Virus record (IMG/VR): IMGVR_UViG_3300006076_000010
Span: 1 to 40,647 of that record
From: a virus
Length of the DNA: 40,647 nucleotides
Direction: 5' to 3' (one strand)
The notes under the pieces are model-generated. The model had not been told where the DNA came from and searched no databases. It saw only the letters and a list, made by a program, of their open reading frames with translations. Shown in pieces: positions 1 through 6,210 of this stretch. Made by a program: the position numbers and the translations under genes. Within the stretch, counting starts at the first letter, position 1. Each line of letters opens with the position of its first letter.

Positions 1-99
1 ATTTTCTATTGTTACTCCTTTAATTTTTAATCACAACTTCGTCTAATTTATAACTTACTTTTTCCTCGCTCCAAATATCTCCCACAATCAAGTCAGCAA
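1..99. repeat. Left copy of 99-bp terminal direct repeat
   Basis: Bases 1..99 are identical to 40549..40647. A gene (20..238) lies across this stretch and its neighbours read continuously over the junction, so the simplest reading is a circular or circularly permuted molecule with an assembly overlap. A true short terminal repeat cannot be excluded from sequence alone. Confidence 0.95.
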
Positions 100-238
100 C
101 TCTTTTACTTGGAGCGGTTGCGTAAACTTCTACACCATTTTTTAACCAAATTTTTATAAATTCCCCGTCTTGCCAAATGTTTAGCACTTGTTTTGAATGG
201 AAGCCAAAGCTTCCGTTATTATCTCTTAATAAAATCAT
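20..238 (-). CDS. Hypothetical early protein, 72 aa
   Basis: I do not recognise this protein. It is a small soluble protein with alternating hydrophobic and polar residues, suggesting a beta-rich fold, and has no membrane segment or metal motif. Its ATG overlaps the TGA of the upstream gene 235..516 (ATGA), so the two are translationally coupled, and a good RBS (AAGGGGAATAAA) precedes the start. It is part of the leftward early unit driven from 1093..1121. Its 3' end lies inside the terminal repeat, so on the circular map transcription continues into the hairpin element at 40492..40547 and then the gene at 40465. Confidence 0.75.
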   Translation of the reverse strand: MILLRDNNGSFGFHSKQVLNIWQDGEFIKIWLKNGVEVYATAPSKRVADLIVGDIWSEEKVSYKLDEVVIKN

Positions 239-516
239 TTTATTCCCCTTTCTGTTCTTAATTTATCAAGCAAAGCCTTTTTTGCTTCTCTTGCCATTGC
301 TAACGGCACGGCTTCAGTTACAAAATCCGCACCATTTCCGAAACTCCATATTTTAACCATTCTTTTACCGCTTCCCCACTCTCTCATATACTCGATATAT
401 AAAGTCGCACCCACTGAGTAAATATACTCAGTTTTTGAGTAATAGCGACCAAATACTTTCCCCTCTTTTCTTATCTCATCAAGTGTTCTAATGTGTCTTT
501 TAATTTCTACTTTCAT
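235..516 (-). CDS. Hypothetical early protein, 93 aa
   Basis: This is a basic protein of unknown function. The N-terminal part is rich in Lys, Arg and aromatic residues; the C-terminal third looks helical (residues about 60-88, with alternating Ala, Lys and Leu). No catalytic motif is visible. The start at 516 is preceded by AAAAAAGGAGCTAAAA, a strong RBS. It lies between the 28-residue membrane peptide gene and the 72-aa gene in the first early cluster, where small proteins acting on the host are typical; that role is inference from position only. Confidence 0.75.
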   Translation of the reverse strand: MKVEIKRHIRTLDEIRKEGKVFGRYYSKTEYIYSVGATLYIEYMREWGSGKRMVKIWSFGNGADFVTEAVPLAMAREAKKALLDKLRTERGIK

Positions 517-531
517 TTTTTAGCTCCTTTT

Positions 532-618
532 TTAGTAATTTAGTAACAACCAAGCCCAGATTAAGATAAAAGCTACGCCGATAATGTCAAATTTTAGTCT
601 AAGTTCCTCAGCTCTCAT
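532..618 (-). CDS. Tiny single-pass membrane protein, 28 aa
   Basis: A short ORF starts at 618 behind a GGGGGTAACAG ribosome-binding site of the same style as its neighbours (GGGGTAACA). It encodes a charged N-terminus (MRAEELRLKFD) followed by about 15 hydrophobic residues rich in Ile, Leu and Trp, ending in NY. This is the shape of a single transmembrane helix with a cytoplasmic head. It fills the gap between 516 and 644, and 14 bases separate its stop from the next start. Function is unknown; phage early membrane peptides often alter the host envelope or its import systems. Confidence 0.65.
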   Translation of the reverse strand: MRAEELRLKFDIIGVAFILIWAWLLLNY

Positions 619-643
619 CTGTTACCCCCTTTTACCGCAGGGA

Positions 644-964
644 TTAAAGGAGAAAATAAGCGGGATTAAATTCACCCCATAAGTGAGCGAATTTCCCTAT
701 TAATTCTCCTTGAAGCGTTTCGCAGTTATATATTGCGATGGCTTCTTGGTATAATTCTGTTGCAATAGCTTCCCAATCAGTATCAGTTGGTGCTAAAACT
801 GACACGATAGCAGTTGGCTCTGTTCTTGAATTTGCTTTTTTTATTGCTTTTATTTTTACCCCGTGTCTTTTAAGAGTGCTAACAACTTCTGCTAAATATA
901 GAAATGAGCCGTCACCGCCCATTCTTATTGAAGTTTCTAACCCTATGTTTAGAATGTATTTCAT
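644..964 (-). CDS. Conserved phage/plasmid-type hypothetical protein, 106 aa
   Basis: The ATG at 964 is chosen because AAAAGGGGTAACA lies directly upstream; the longer reading to 1015 runs through a hairpin (980..1025) and has no RBS. The N-terminus (MKYILNIGLETS) and the central SRTEPTAIV segment resemble a small protein family found in phages and plasmids that carries an N-terminal NIGLE segment and a TEPT motif; its function is not known to me. It is the first gene after the early promoter at 1093..1121 and so is probably among the first proteins made. Confidence 0.8.
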   Translation of the reverse strand: MKYILNIGLETSIRMGGDGSFLYLAEVVSTLKRHGVKIKAIKKANSRTEPTAIVSVLAPTDTDWEAIATELYQEAIAIYNCETLQGELIGKFAHLWGEFNPAYFLL

Positions 965-979
965 TGTTACCCCTTTTAT

Positions 980-1025
980 TAAGATTAATTTCAAAGCTCT
1001 TGGTAAAGCTCTCAAATTAATCTTA
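980..1025 (-). promoter_or_regulatory. Long perfect hairpin in the early leader
   Basis: A 12-bp perfect inverted repeat (TAAGATTAATTT at 980..991, its complement at 1014..1025) encloses a 22-base loop that holds two direct copies of AAAGCTCT. In the leftward transcript the hairpin lies about 60 bases downstream of the predicted start site and just before the RBS of the gene starting at 964. It could stabilise the 5' end or control translation of the first early gene. It has no U-tract after it, so a terminator is less likely. Confidence 0.6.
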
Positions 1026-1050
1026 TTTAGAGGTCTGACTTAACAACCTG

Positions 1051-1064
1051 TTTTCAATCATCTC
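1051..1064 (-). promoter_or_regulatory. 14-bp leader box, copy 1 (GAGATGATTGAAAA)
   Basis: The minus-strand sequence GAGATGATTGAAAA is found here and again at 34399..34412, each 27-28 bp downstream of a consensus minus-strand -10 box. Here it could open a 12-codon leader reading frame (MIENRLLSQTSK). It may equally be a binding site for a regulator or antiterminator. Confidence 0.5.
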
Positions 1065-1092
1065 GGCTTGTTTCGTTTGCCTTACGATTGAA

Positions 1093-1121
1093 ATTATATA
1101 TCAAAAAAAAATTAATGTCAA
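1093..1121 (-). promoter_or_regulatory. Early leftward promoter 1, sigma-70 consensus
   Basis: On the minus strand, TTGACA (1121..1116) and TATAAT (1098..1093) are separated by exactly 17 bp: a perfect match to the bacterial housekeeping consensus. The start site would be near 1086. It faces the genes at 964, 618, 516 and 238 and, across the junction, 40465 onward. An 8-bp inverted repeat (TTTCAATC 1052..1059 / GATTGAAA 1086..1093) touches the -10 box and may be an operator. Confidence 0.85.
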
Positions 1122-1295
1122 GAGTTTTTGGAGTAAATTTTCAAAAATTTTTTAAATTTTTTATGATTTTGTTTCAAAGTGTCGTATTTTCGGGAGTTTT
1201 GAGCGTTTAAATTTTTTTTGTGGCTTTTTTTCTTATATATTGATTTTATAATTAAGTATCTTTATATAATAAAATATATTTATATATAAAAGAAT

Positions 1296-1453
1296 TGATT
1301 AAAACTTAATCAGTCTAATTGTATATTTTTTAATCAATTAAGTGAGTAATTTAAAATCATAAAATTGAAAAGAATATAAGTTATTTTAGTGTTTAATTAA
1401 TTAACTTGAATTGATTAAATTTTAATCAGTTAGAATTGATTAATTTTTAATCA
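1296..1453. promoter_or_regulatory. Three operator palindromes TGATTAA-N3-TTAATCA
   Basis: Three perfect 7-bp inverted repeats with 3-base centres occur at 1296..1312 (centre AAC), 1412..1428 (centre ATT) and 1437..1453 (centre TTT), each preceded by AAT and followed by GT. The last two are 25 bp apart; an isolated TTAATCA half-site lies at 1330..1336. The symmetry is that of a dimeric helix-turn-helix protein site. The most likely role is an operator cluster or an iteron-like origin controlling the divergent promoters; the binding protein is unknown. Confidence 0.75.
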
Positions 1454-1649
1454 GTGAATAAGTGAATAATTTTTTTAATGAGGTTGAGAGGTTTGAGGAG
1501 TTTGAGAGTTTTGAGAGGTGGGGGATTTGTCCCGAGAGTATCAAGCGTGGAGTATCTGCGTGTGTTATAATGTGATATAAGAATTAAAAAGGGAGCAATT
1601 AAGCACACAGGGAAAAGGTTTTCAAAGAGAACATACATTATGTTAACTA

Positions 1650-1675
1650 AAAAAGTCCGAATTTCTGGGCTTTTT
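1650..1675. terminator. Terminator-like hairpin, possibly bidirectional
   Basis: A 9-bp stem (AAAAAGTCC / GGGCTTTTT, one G-U pair) with an 8-base loop is flanked by A-runs on one side and T-runs on the other, so it could stop transcription in either direction. It sits in the middle of the control region, where it could insulate the divergent units. The stem is AT-rich, so strength is uncertain. Confidence 0.4.
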
Positions 1676-1879
1676 GAATTTTTGAATAGTTTTTTTTGCG
1701 ATTTCAAGCGATTTTTTTTGCAATTTTTCTAATTTTTTGAGCTTTTAGCGTTGATTTTTGCGAAGACACCCCCTACCATCCGATTTTCGCCCCTAAAACC
1801 TCTTATAATTCCACTTTTCTCCACATAAAATTTTTACTATGTGATGGCTTTCACTTCATCCAAAACAAAACATACCTCT

Positions 1880-2045
1880 AATTTTGCGAGAAACGGGTCA
1901 AATTTCAACGAAAATCATTTCCGAATACTATGATAGCCGAGAAGCATTTTCTTTCAATAGAAGCCAAAATAGACACGAATTTGAGCGTCATTGCTTCAGA
2001 GCCGTTCTGAGCGACTTCGGTGGCGGAATAGTGTTATATATATTT
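1880..2045. other. GC-richer block of unknown origin
   Basis: This stretch stands out from its surroundings by more G and C and fewer homopolymers. One frame on the plus strand stays open (1884..2084) but has no RBS and no recognisable protein, and the other strand is interrupted. It may be a remnant of a gene, captured host DNA or a structured RNA. I could not fold it into a tRNA. Confidence 0.35.
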
Positions 2046-2085
2046 ACTCAAGTAACTATGGACTATTCCATACACTATCGATAGT
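2025..2085. repeat. Inverted repeats including palindrome ACTATCGATAGT
   Basis: GGAATAGT (2025..2032) is the complement of ACTATTCC (2062..2069), and a perfect 12-bp palindrome ACTATCGATAGT follows at 2074..2085. Further CTATCG/ACTATAG-like words occur at 2224..2270. These could be sites for a replication or regulatory protein. Confidence 0.4.
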
Positions 2086-2359
2086 CGATAATTTATCTTG
2101 CAATAATCAACTAAGTCGTGATTAAAAAAGAGAAAAAATTTTCCCCCATACCCCCTTTAAAAAAGAGAAAAAATATATACTAAAATTTCTTTGTAAATAA
2201 GGGGTATATATAAGAATTAATAACCTATCGAATATCAATAGACTATAGACTAATCAATAAACTATAGTGAAGAGATTATATTATTATATATATAATATAT
2301 ATTCTTTCTTTTTCTTTTTGCTTCTTTTTCTTTTTCTTTCTTAATCTGCACTGATTTAA

Positions 2360-2388
2360 TTGACAAAGTGTTGAAAATTTGTCATAAT
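2360..2388 (+). promoter_or_regulatory. Late rightward promoter, sigma-70-like
   Basis: TTGACA (2360..2365) and CATAAT (2383..2388) are 17 bp apart: a perfect -35 and a -10 with one mismatch. It stands 16-22 bp upstream of the RusA gene, first of the packaging/virion operon, and behind a T/C tract (2302..2341). Confidence 0.8.
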
Positions 2389-2409
2389 ACTTGAAAAAAG
2401 GAATTGCCT

Positions 2410-2769
2410 GTGATAGTGATAGAAACTGATTTAATTCCACCGAGCGTTAACTCTTATTGGCGAACTTCCTGCAGAGGTAAATTTCCAAGAGTTTATATCT
2501 CATCTAAAGGCAAAAAATTCAAAGAAGCTTTAGGCTTAATAGCAAAATCAAAAATCAAATCTCCACTAAAAGCAGACATAAGGCTTAAAATTGAATATCA
2601 TATCACAGGCAAAGTTGGAAAAGACATTGACAACATTCTAAAAGCAATCCTCGATAGTCTTAATGGAATTGTCTACGAAGACGATAAGCAAATTACTGAA
2701 CTATCTGTTAAAAAAATCAGACAATCAAAAGCAAATAAAATAATCATAAAGGCAGAAGAATGTATTTAA
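2410..2769 (+). CDS. rusA: RusA-type Holliday junction resolvase
   Basis: RusA endonucleases cut four-way DNA junctions symmetrically. The family signature is visible: D72-I-D74-N near a Lys at 78, D82, and the acidic pair D91-D92 after a NG turn, matching the known catalytic Asp70, Asp72, Asp91 and Lys76 of E. coli RusA in order and spacing. The 119-120 aa length is typical. The GTG at 2410 is preferred because AAAAAAGGA ends 7 bases before it; the TTG at 2404 is too close to that RBS. It opens the late operon, just before the terminase genes, suggesting it trims recombination branches from DNA to be packaged. The next gene overlaps its end by 10 bp. Confidence 0.92.
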   Translation: MIVIETDLIPPSVNSYWRTSCRGKFPRVYISSKGKKFKEALGLIAKSKIKSPLKADIRLKIEYHITGKVGKDIDNILKAILDSLNGIVYEDDKQITELSVKKIRQSKANKIIIKAEECI

Positions 2770-3392
2770 GGCTTTTTAACCCAAAAACAAACAAATATGC
2801 TGTAGCAGTAGTTGAGCATTATGTAGGAGAAATCAAAGACGAAGTATACATTGCAGAGCCTGTAGAAGAATATGCAAGTGATAAGCTTATAGTAGATAAA
2901 TTAAGAGCAAGTGAGAATAAGCCATTTAATTTCAGAAACAAAGATGAAATTGAAGCATATACTAAATGTGCTGAATGTCAAAAACAGGTTAAGTCACTAA
3001 ATTCTGAAATAAACAGACGAATTACGCAACTGAATATGCAGACAGATGAGCTTGATAGCTGTTTACAGGATAAAGAAGCTCTTGAAAAAGCAGTAGCTTC
3101 ACTTAACAGAGACAATGAAAAATTAAAACAGGAAGTAGAAGCCCTTAAATATCAGGAAAAAGAACTTGCAGAGCTTAAAAAGCAACTCTCTTTCTGGCAA
3201 GAAGAATACAATAAACTATCAGAGACTTTAGCTGAGATAAGCAGACAAAGAGATGAGCTTGAAACTAAACTTAAAGCTAAAATAATAGACTATTCTGCAG
3301 AAGACGATGTAGAGCTTCTAAAAGAGATATTAGGGCTTATTCTAAAAGACAGAAAAGATGAAGCAATAGACAAACTTATGGAGATAATCTGA
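2760..3392 (+). CDS. Coiled-coil protein upstream of terminase, 210 aa
   Basis: The N-terminal 70 residues form a small mixed domain. A CAEC motif follows, and from about residue 75 to 175 there is a long heptad-rich, Lys/Glu/Leu coiled coil. The C-terminal 30 residues look like a short helical bundle. I cannot assign a function. Position between rusA and the small terminase, with overlaps on both sides (10 bp upstream; its stop and the next start share one base), suggests a role in DNA processing or packaging, perhaps as an oligomeric adaptor. Start RBS is AAGGCAGAAG inside rusA. Confidence 0.75.
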   Translation: MYLRLFNPKTNKYAVAVVEHYVGEIKDEVYIAEPVEEYASDKLIVDKLRASENKPFNFRNKDEIEAYTKCAECQKQVKSLNSEINRRITQLNMQTDELDSCLQDKEALEKAVASLNRDNEKLKQEVEALKYQEKELAELKKQLSFWQEEYNKLSETLAEISRQRDELETKLKAKIIDYSAEDDVELLKEILGLILKDRKDEAIDKLMEII

Positions 3393-4192
3393 TGGAAAAA
3401 ATGTGCGTATTCTGCAAGAAAAATCCTGCAGTTATAGAGGATAAATACTGCTCTAAAGCGTGTATGTATGCAGTTCAACAAAAGACCTACTTAATTGAAA
3501 AGCAAGGATATACTGAAGAGCAGTTAGCACACATTACAGACCCTGCAGAACTGCCATTAAGTGAAGCTCAAAAAGATTTTGTCTATGAGTATGTGAAGAC
3601 TAAAAATGTAGTTCAGTCTTACAGGTCTGCATTTGCCTCATCTGCTGGACTTAATAACAGGCAAGTGTATAAAAAAGCTACATTCCTTCTTAAACTTCCA
3701 TTTATTAGGAAATATGCTGATGAAATAGTTGAAGAGCTTAGAAACAGATTTATAGAAGACAAGTTTAATGTGCTTTTCACTCTTGATACAATTATCAATA
3801 CTTCAATTAAGCAGTTTTTAAGAGACGATGGAAGCCTTAAGCCTATTAATGAAATTGATGATGATAGTGCTATAGCTATTAAGAAACTAACAAGAAGATA
3901 CCATAAAACAGGCGAACTTATGGAAGAGACTATAGAGCTTGAAGATAAAATGAAAGCAATAAATTTAGTTGGAAAATACTATCAAATGTTCAATGAGAAA
4001 AAAGAGGTTGATGTTAAAGTTACTCATTTACTTGATGTTATTAAAAAAGATGACGATGTTAATATAGATGAATTAATACAAAAAGCAAAACAGGCAGTTG
4101 AGCAAAAAGTTAACGAGAGGTTTTTAGAGTTTAAAAAAGAGAATGCTATAGACGCAGAAGTTATAGACACTGAAAAATCTAACAAGGAGTGA
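3392..4192 (+). CDS. terS: Terminase small subunit with N-terminal zinc finger
   Basis: Small terminases bind the packaging site on phage DNA and guide the large subunit. Residues about 53-100 hold the classic start of the Terminase_2 family (LSEAQKDFVYEYV followed by a Tyr/Ala-rich repeat and a long helix), and the rest to about 200 continues as in that family, with an acidic/coiled C-terminus. Unusually, the first 30 residues form a Cys4 finger: C5, C8, C20, C24 (C-x2-C-x11-C-x3-C), probably a second DNA- or protein-binding element. At 266 aa it is longer than most small subunits (about 150-180 aa). It lies two genes before terL, as expected. Confidence 0.82.
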   Translation: MEKMCVFCKKNPAVIEDKYCSKACMYAVQQKTYLIEKQGYTEEQLAHITDPAELPLSEAQKDFVYEYVKTKNVVQSYRSAFASSAGLNNRQVYKKATFLLKLPFIRKYADEIVEELRNRFIEDKFNVLFTLDTIINTSIKQFLRDDGSLKPINEIDDDSAIAIKKLTRRYHKTGELMEETIELEDKMKAINLVGKYYQMFNEKKEVDVKVTHLLDVIKKDDDVNIDELIQKAKQAVEQKVNERFLEFKKENAIDAEVIDTEKSNKE

Positions 4193-4194
4193 TT

Positions 4195-4311
4195 ATGTTT
4201 CTAAATCTGTTAGACGCTGTGTTATTTGGTGCAGTAAGTGGATTTATAGTTTTTGTTTTATCTTTTTCTGCATTCAAGTTTATTTTAAAGGAAATAGATG
4301 GCAAAAGATAG
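4195..4311 (+). CDS. Tiny membrane protein between the terminase genes, 38 aa
   Basis: AACAAGGAGTGATT precedes the ATG at 4195 and the ORF ends 14 bp inside terL. The product starts MFLNLLDAV, has about 22 hydrophobic residues (Val, Phe, Leu, Ser) and ends in KEIDGKR, the pattern of one transmembrane helix with a basic cytoplasmic tail. Strong RBS and exact packing between terS and terL argue that it is real. A membrane protein in the packaging operon is odd; it may tether packaging complexes to the membrane or be a host-interaction peptide. Function unknown. Confidence 0.7.
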   Translation: MFLNLLDAVLFGAVSGFIVFVLSFSAFKFILKEIDGKR

Positions 4312-5731
4312 AAGTGCAATATATGCACAACTATCTAAAGAAGACAAAATCATACTGAAAGCCTGTGCTAAAAGTTTTGAGTTTTTTGTAACTAAACTAT
4401 TAGGAGCTTTACCGAGTAAGCAACAATTAGAAGTAATAAGGGCTGTGGATGATGGAGCTACGCATATAGCTATTAAATCAGGACACGGAGTTGGAAAAAC
4501 TACTCTTATGTCTTGGTTTATAATCTGGTTTGGCTTATTTAGAGAAGATACTAAAATCCCTATGACTGCACCTACCGCTTCTCAGTTATATGACATTCTA
4601 ATACCTGAAATATCAAAATGGAGACAAAAACTTCCGTCTTTTCTAAAAGATGAGGTTGAAGTTCAAAAAGAGAAAGTTGTTTTTGCTAATGGAAACTTTG
4701 CAGTAGCAAGAACTGCAAGACCTGATAAGCCTGAAGCATTACAAGGATTTCACGGAACTCATATTGCATTTATTCTTGAAGAAGCCTCTGGTATTCCTGA
4801 AAAGATTTTTGAAGTTGCAGAGGGTGCGTTAACTTCTGAAAACTCTTTTGCTCTAATGGCTGGAAACCCTACAAGAACATCTGGCTTTTTCTATCAAACA
4901 TTTGCTCACCCAGATGGAGTTTGGAAATTATTCACATTTAATGCTGAAGAAAGTGAAAATGTAAGCAGAAAAGCAATACTAAACTTTCAAAAGAAATACG
5001 GAAAAGATAGCGATGTTTACAGAGTTAGGGTTAAAGGTGAGTTTCCAAGAGGTAGCTCTAATGCTGTATTCCCTGTAGATTTAATAGAAAGTGCAATATA
5101 CAGAGATGTATGGGACACAACTGGTATTGAAATATGGGGACTTGATGTAGCAGATTATGGAGATGATAGAAGTGTGTTAGCGAGAAGACACGGGAAAAAC
5201 TTATATCAATACGACTATGTTAGAAATTATGACGCAGATGATTTAGTCAGATGGCTGGTTAGAGAATATAAAAAAGCTAAAGTTAAACCTAAAATTATAT
5301 TTGTAGATACAATCGGCTCTGGTGCTTCAATTCCGTCTATGGCTGAAAAAGCTGGGCTAAAAATAGTTTATGGTGCTAAAGCTTCAAATAAAGCAGTAAA
5401 TCACGAGGAATATCAAAATGCAAGAGCTGAATGGTTTTTTAAAATGAGAGAGGCTTTAGAGGACGAGGGTAAACTAATTAACGATGATGAACTTATAGGA
5501 GAATTGGGTGCTATAACTTATCATATCAATGACCAGACTGGAAAATTACAAATAGAAGCAAAAGACAAAATAAGAAAAAGTTTAGGTCGTTCGCCAGATA
5601 TTGCAGACGCTTTTGCACTTACATTTGCAGACGAAAATTTGGTATTATATGAATTAGAAAAAGGCGATGATGAGCCAGATTTTGATGAAGAACAAAACCT
5701 AATTTATTCTTATGGCGGTGGATTATGGTGA
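4298..5731 (+). CDS. terL: Terminase large subunit (ATPase-nuclease)
   Basis: This is the DNA-packaging motor that docks on the portal. The N-terminal ATPase has a Walker A at residues 61-69 (SGHGVGKTT) and a Walker B at 156-163 (IAFILEEA, ending in the catalytic Glu). The C-terminal RNase H-like nuclease shows GLDVADYGDD (D283, D286), IFVDTIG (D337) and the final SPDIADAF Asp near residue 437, the usual metal-binding set. Length (477 aa) is normal. The start lies within the end of the preceding 38-aa gene, and the stop overlaps the next gene's ATG (ATGGTGA). Confidence 0.97.
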   Translation: MAKDRSAIYAQLSKEDKIILKACAKSFEFFVTKLLGALPSKQQLEVIRAVDDGATHIAIKSGHGVGKTTLMSWFIIWFGLFREDTKIPMTAPTASQLYDILIPEISKWRQKLPSFLKDEVEVQKEKVVFANGNFAVARTARPDKPEALQGFHGTHIAFILEEASGIPEKIFEVAEGALTSENSFALMAGNPTRTSGFFYQTFAHPDGVWKLFTFNAEESENVSRKAILNFQKKYGKDSDVYRVRVKGEFPRGSSNAVFPVDLIESAIYRDVWDTTGIEIWGLDVADYGDDRSVLARRHGKNLYQYDYVRNYDADDLVRWLVREYKKAKVKPKIIFVDTIGSGASIPSMAEKAGLKIVYGAKASNKAVNHEEYQNARAEWFFKMREALEDEGKLINDDELIGELGAITYHINDQTGKLQIEAKDKIRKSLGRSPDIADAFALTFADENLVLYELEKGDDEPDFDEEQNLIYSYGGGLW

Positions 5732-6210
5732 CACAAATTATGTTTACAAAGGAAATGAATAAAGATATTCATAAAAATCTTATGAGTGAAAACTTTGATA
5801 AGTTTATAAAATTGTGGAAAGAAAAAAAAGAAATAGTTGTTTTGTTTAGTAAAAAGTCTATGGAAGCTTATATAATTAAAAAAGTTTGGCACTTACTTGA
5901 CAATAAGAAGCCATTTTGCAAAAAGATGAATTTAAGCTTGGAACTTTGCAGAAAAAAGCTCAAAAGGAAAATTTTTCCACAAAGTGTCATCAATTTAATA
6001 GATTTTTATGGAGAAATACTTGCGTATAAAAAATCTTTACGCTATAATTCTTTAAAGATAAAACTCTCTTGGAGAGTGGTAGAGCTTATCTTGGCTGAGG
6101 ATTTATTTAAAGCTGGGTATAGTGCTAAACAAGTATCAGAAATGTTAGGTATTCATATAAGAAAATCATTCAGAATACAAAAAAGGTTAAGAGAAAATGG
6201 CGAAATCTAA
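5725..6210 (+). CDS. Hypothetical protein with C-terminal helix-turn-helix, 161 aa
   Basis: Lys-rich protein. The last 36 residues read as a helix-turn-helix of the resolvase/Hin type: a first helix, then AGYSAKQVSEMLGIH and a basic recognition helix. The rest is helical without recognised motifs. It starts within the stop of terL and overlaps the portal start by 14 bp, so it is made with the packaging proteins. Possible roles are recognition of the packaging site or late transcription control. ATGs at 5740 and 5755 are alternatives; the RBS for 5725 is weak, favouring coupling to terL. Confidence 0.7.
   Translation: MVTQIMFTKEMNKDIHKNLMSENFDKFIKLWKEKKEIVVLFSKKSMEAYIIKKVWHLLDNKKPFCKKMNLSLELCRKKLKRKIFPQSVINLIDFYGEILAYKKSLRYNSLKIKLSWRVVELILAEDLFKAGYSAKQVSEMLGIHIRKSFRIQKRLRENGEI

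Larger units (their letters stand above)
1122..2359. other. Gene-poor control region between divergent units
   Basis: About 1.2 kb without a convincing gene separates the leftward early promoter from the rightward late promoter. It holds long A/T runs, three operator palindromes (1296..1453), a terminator-like hairpin (1650..1675), a GC-richer block (about 1880..2045), inverted repeats around 2025..2085 and a T/C tract (2302..2341). ORFs here lack RBSs and have no family resemblance. The AT-rich repeats make it the best candidate for a replication origin, but no DnaA-box array was recognised. Confidence 0.7.

Noticed and set aside
738-1043. 101-codon plus-strand frame
   Set aside because: It is antisense to the RBS-supported gene 644..964 and covers the early leader hairpin.
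1296-1453. CRISPR-like repeats
   Set aside because: Three 17-bp palindromes with unequal spacing (116 and 25 bp) do not form a repeat-spacer array; operators fit better.
1447-1707. 86-codon minus-strand frame in the control region
   Set aside because: It begins at TTG without an RBS, spans the terminator-like hairpin and runs over one operator palindrome; composition is low-complexity and not protein-like.
1900-2045. tRNA or rRNA fragment in the GC-richer block
   Set aside because: No cloverleaf, no T-loop motif and no recognisable rRNA word was found.
1884-2084. 66-codon plus-strand frame in the GC-richer block
   Set aside because: No RBS, no recognisable family; noted as an odd block rather than as a gene.
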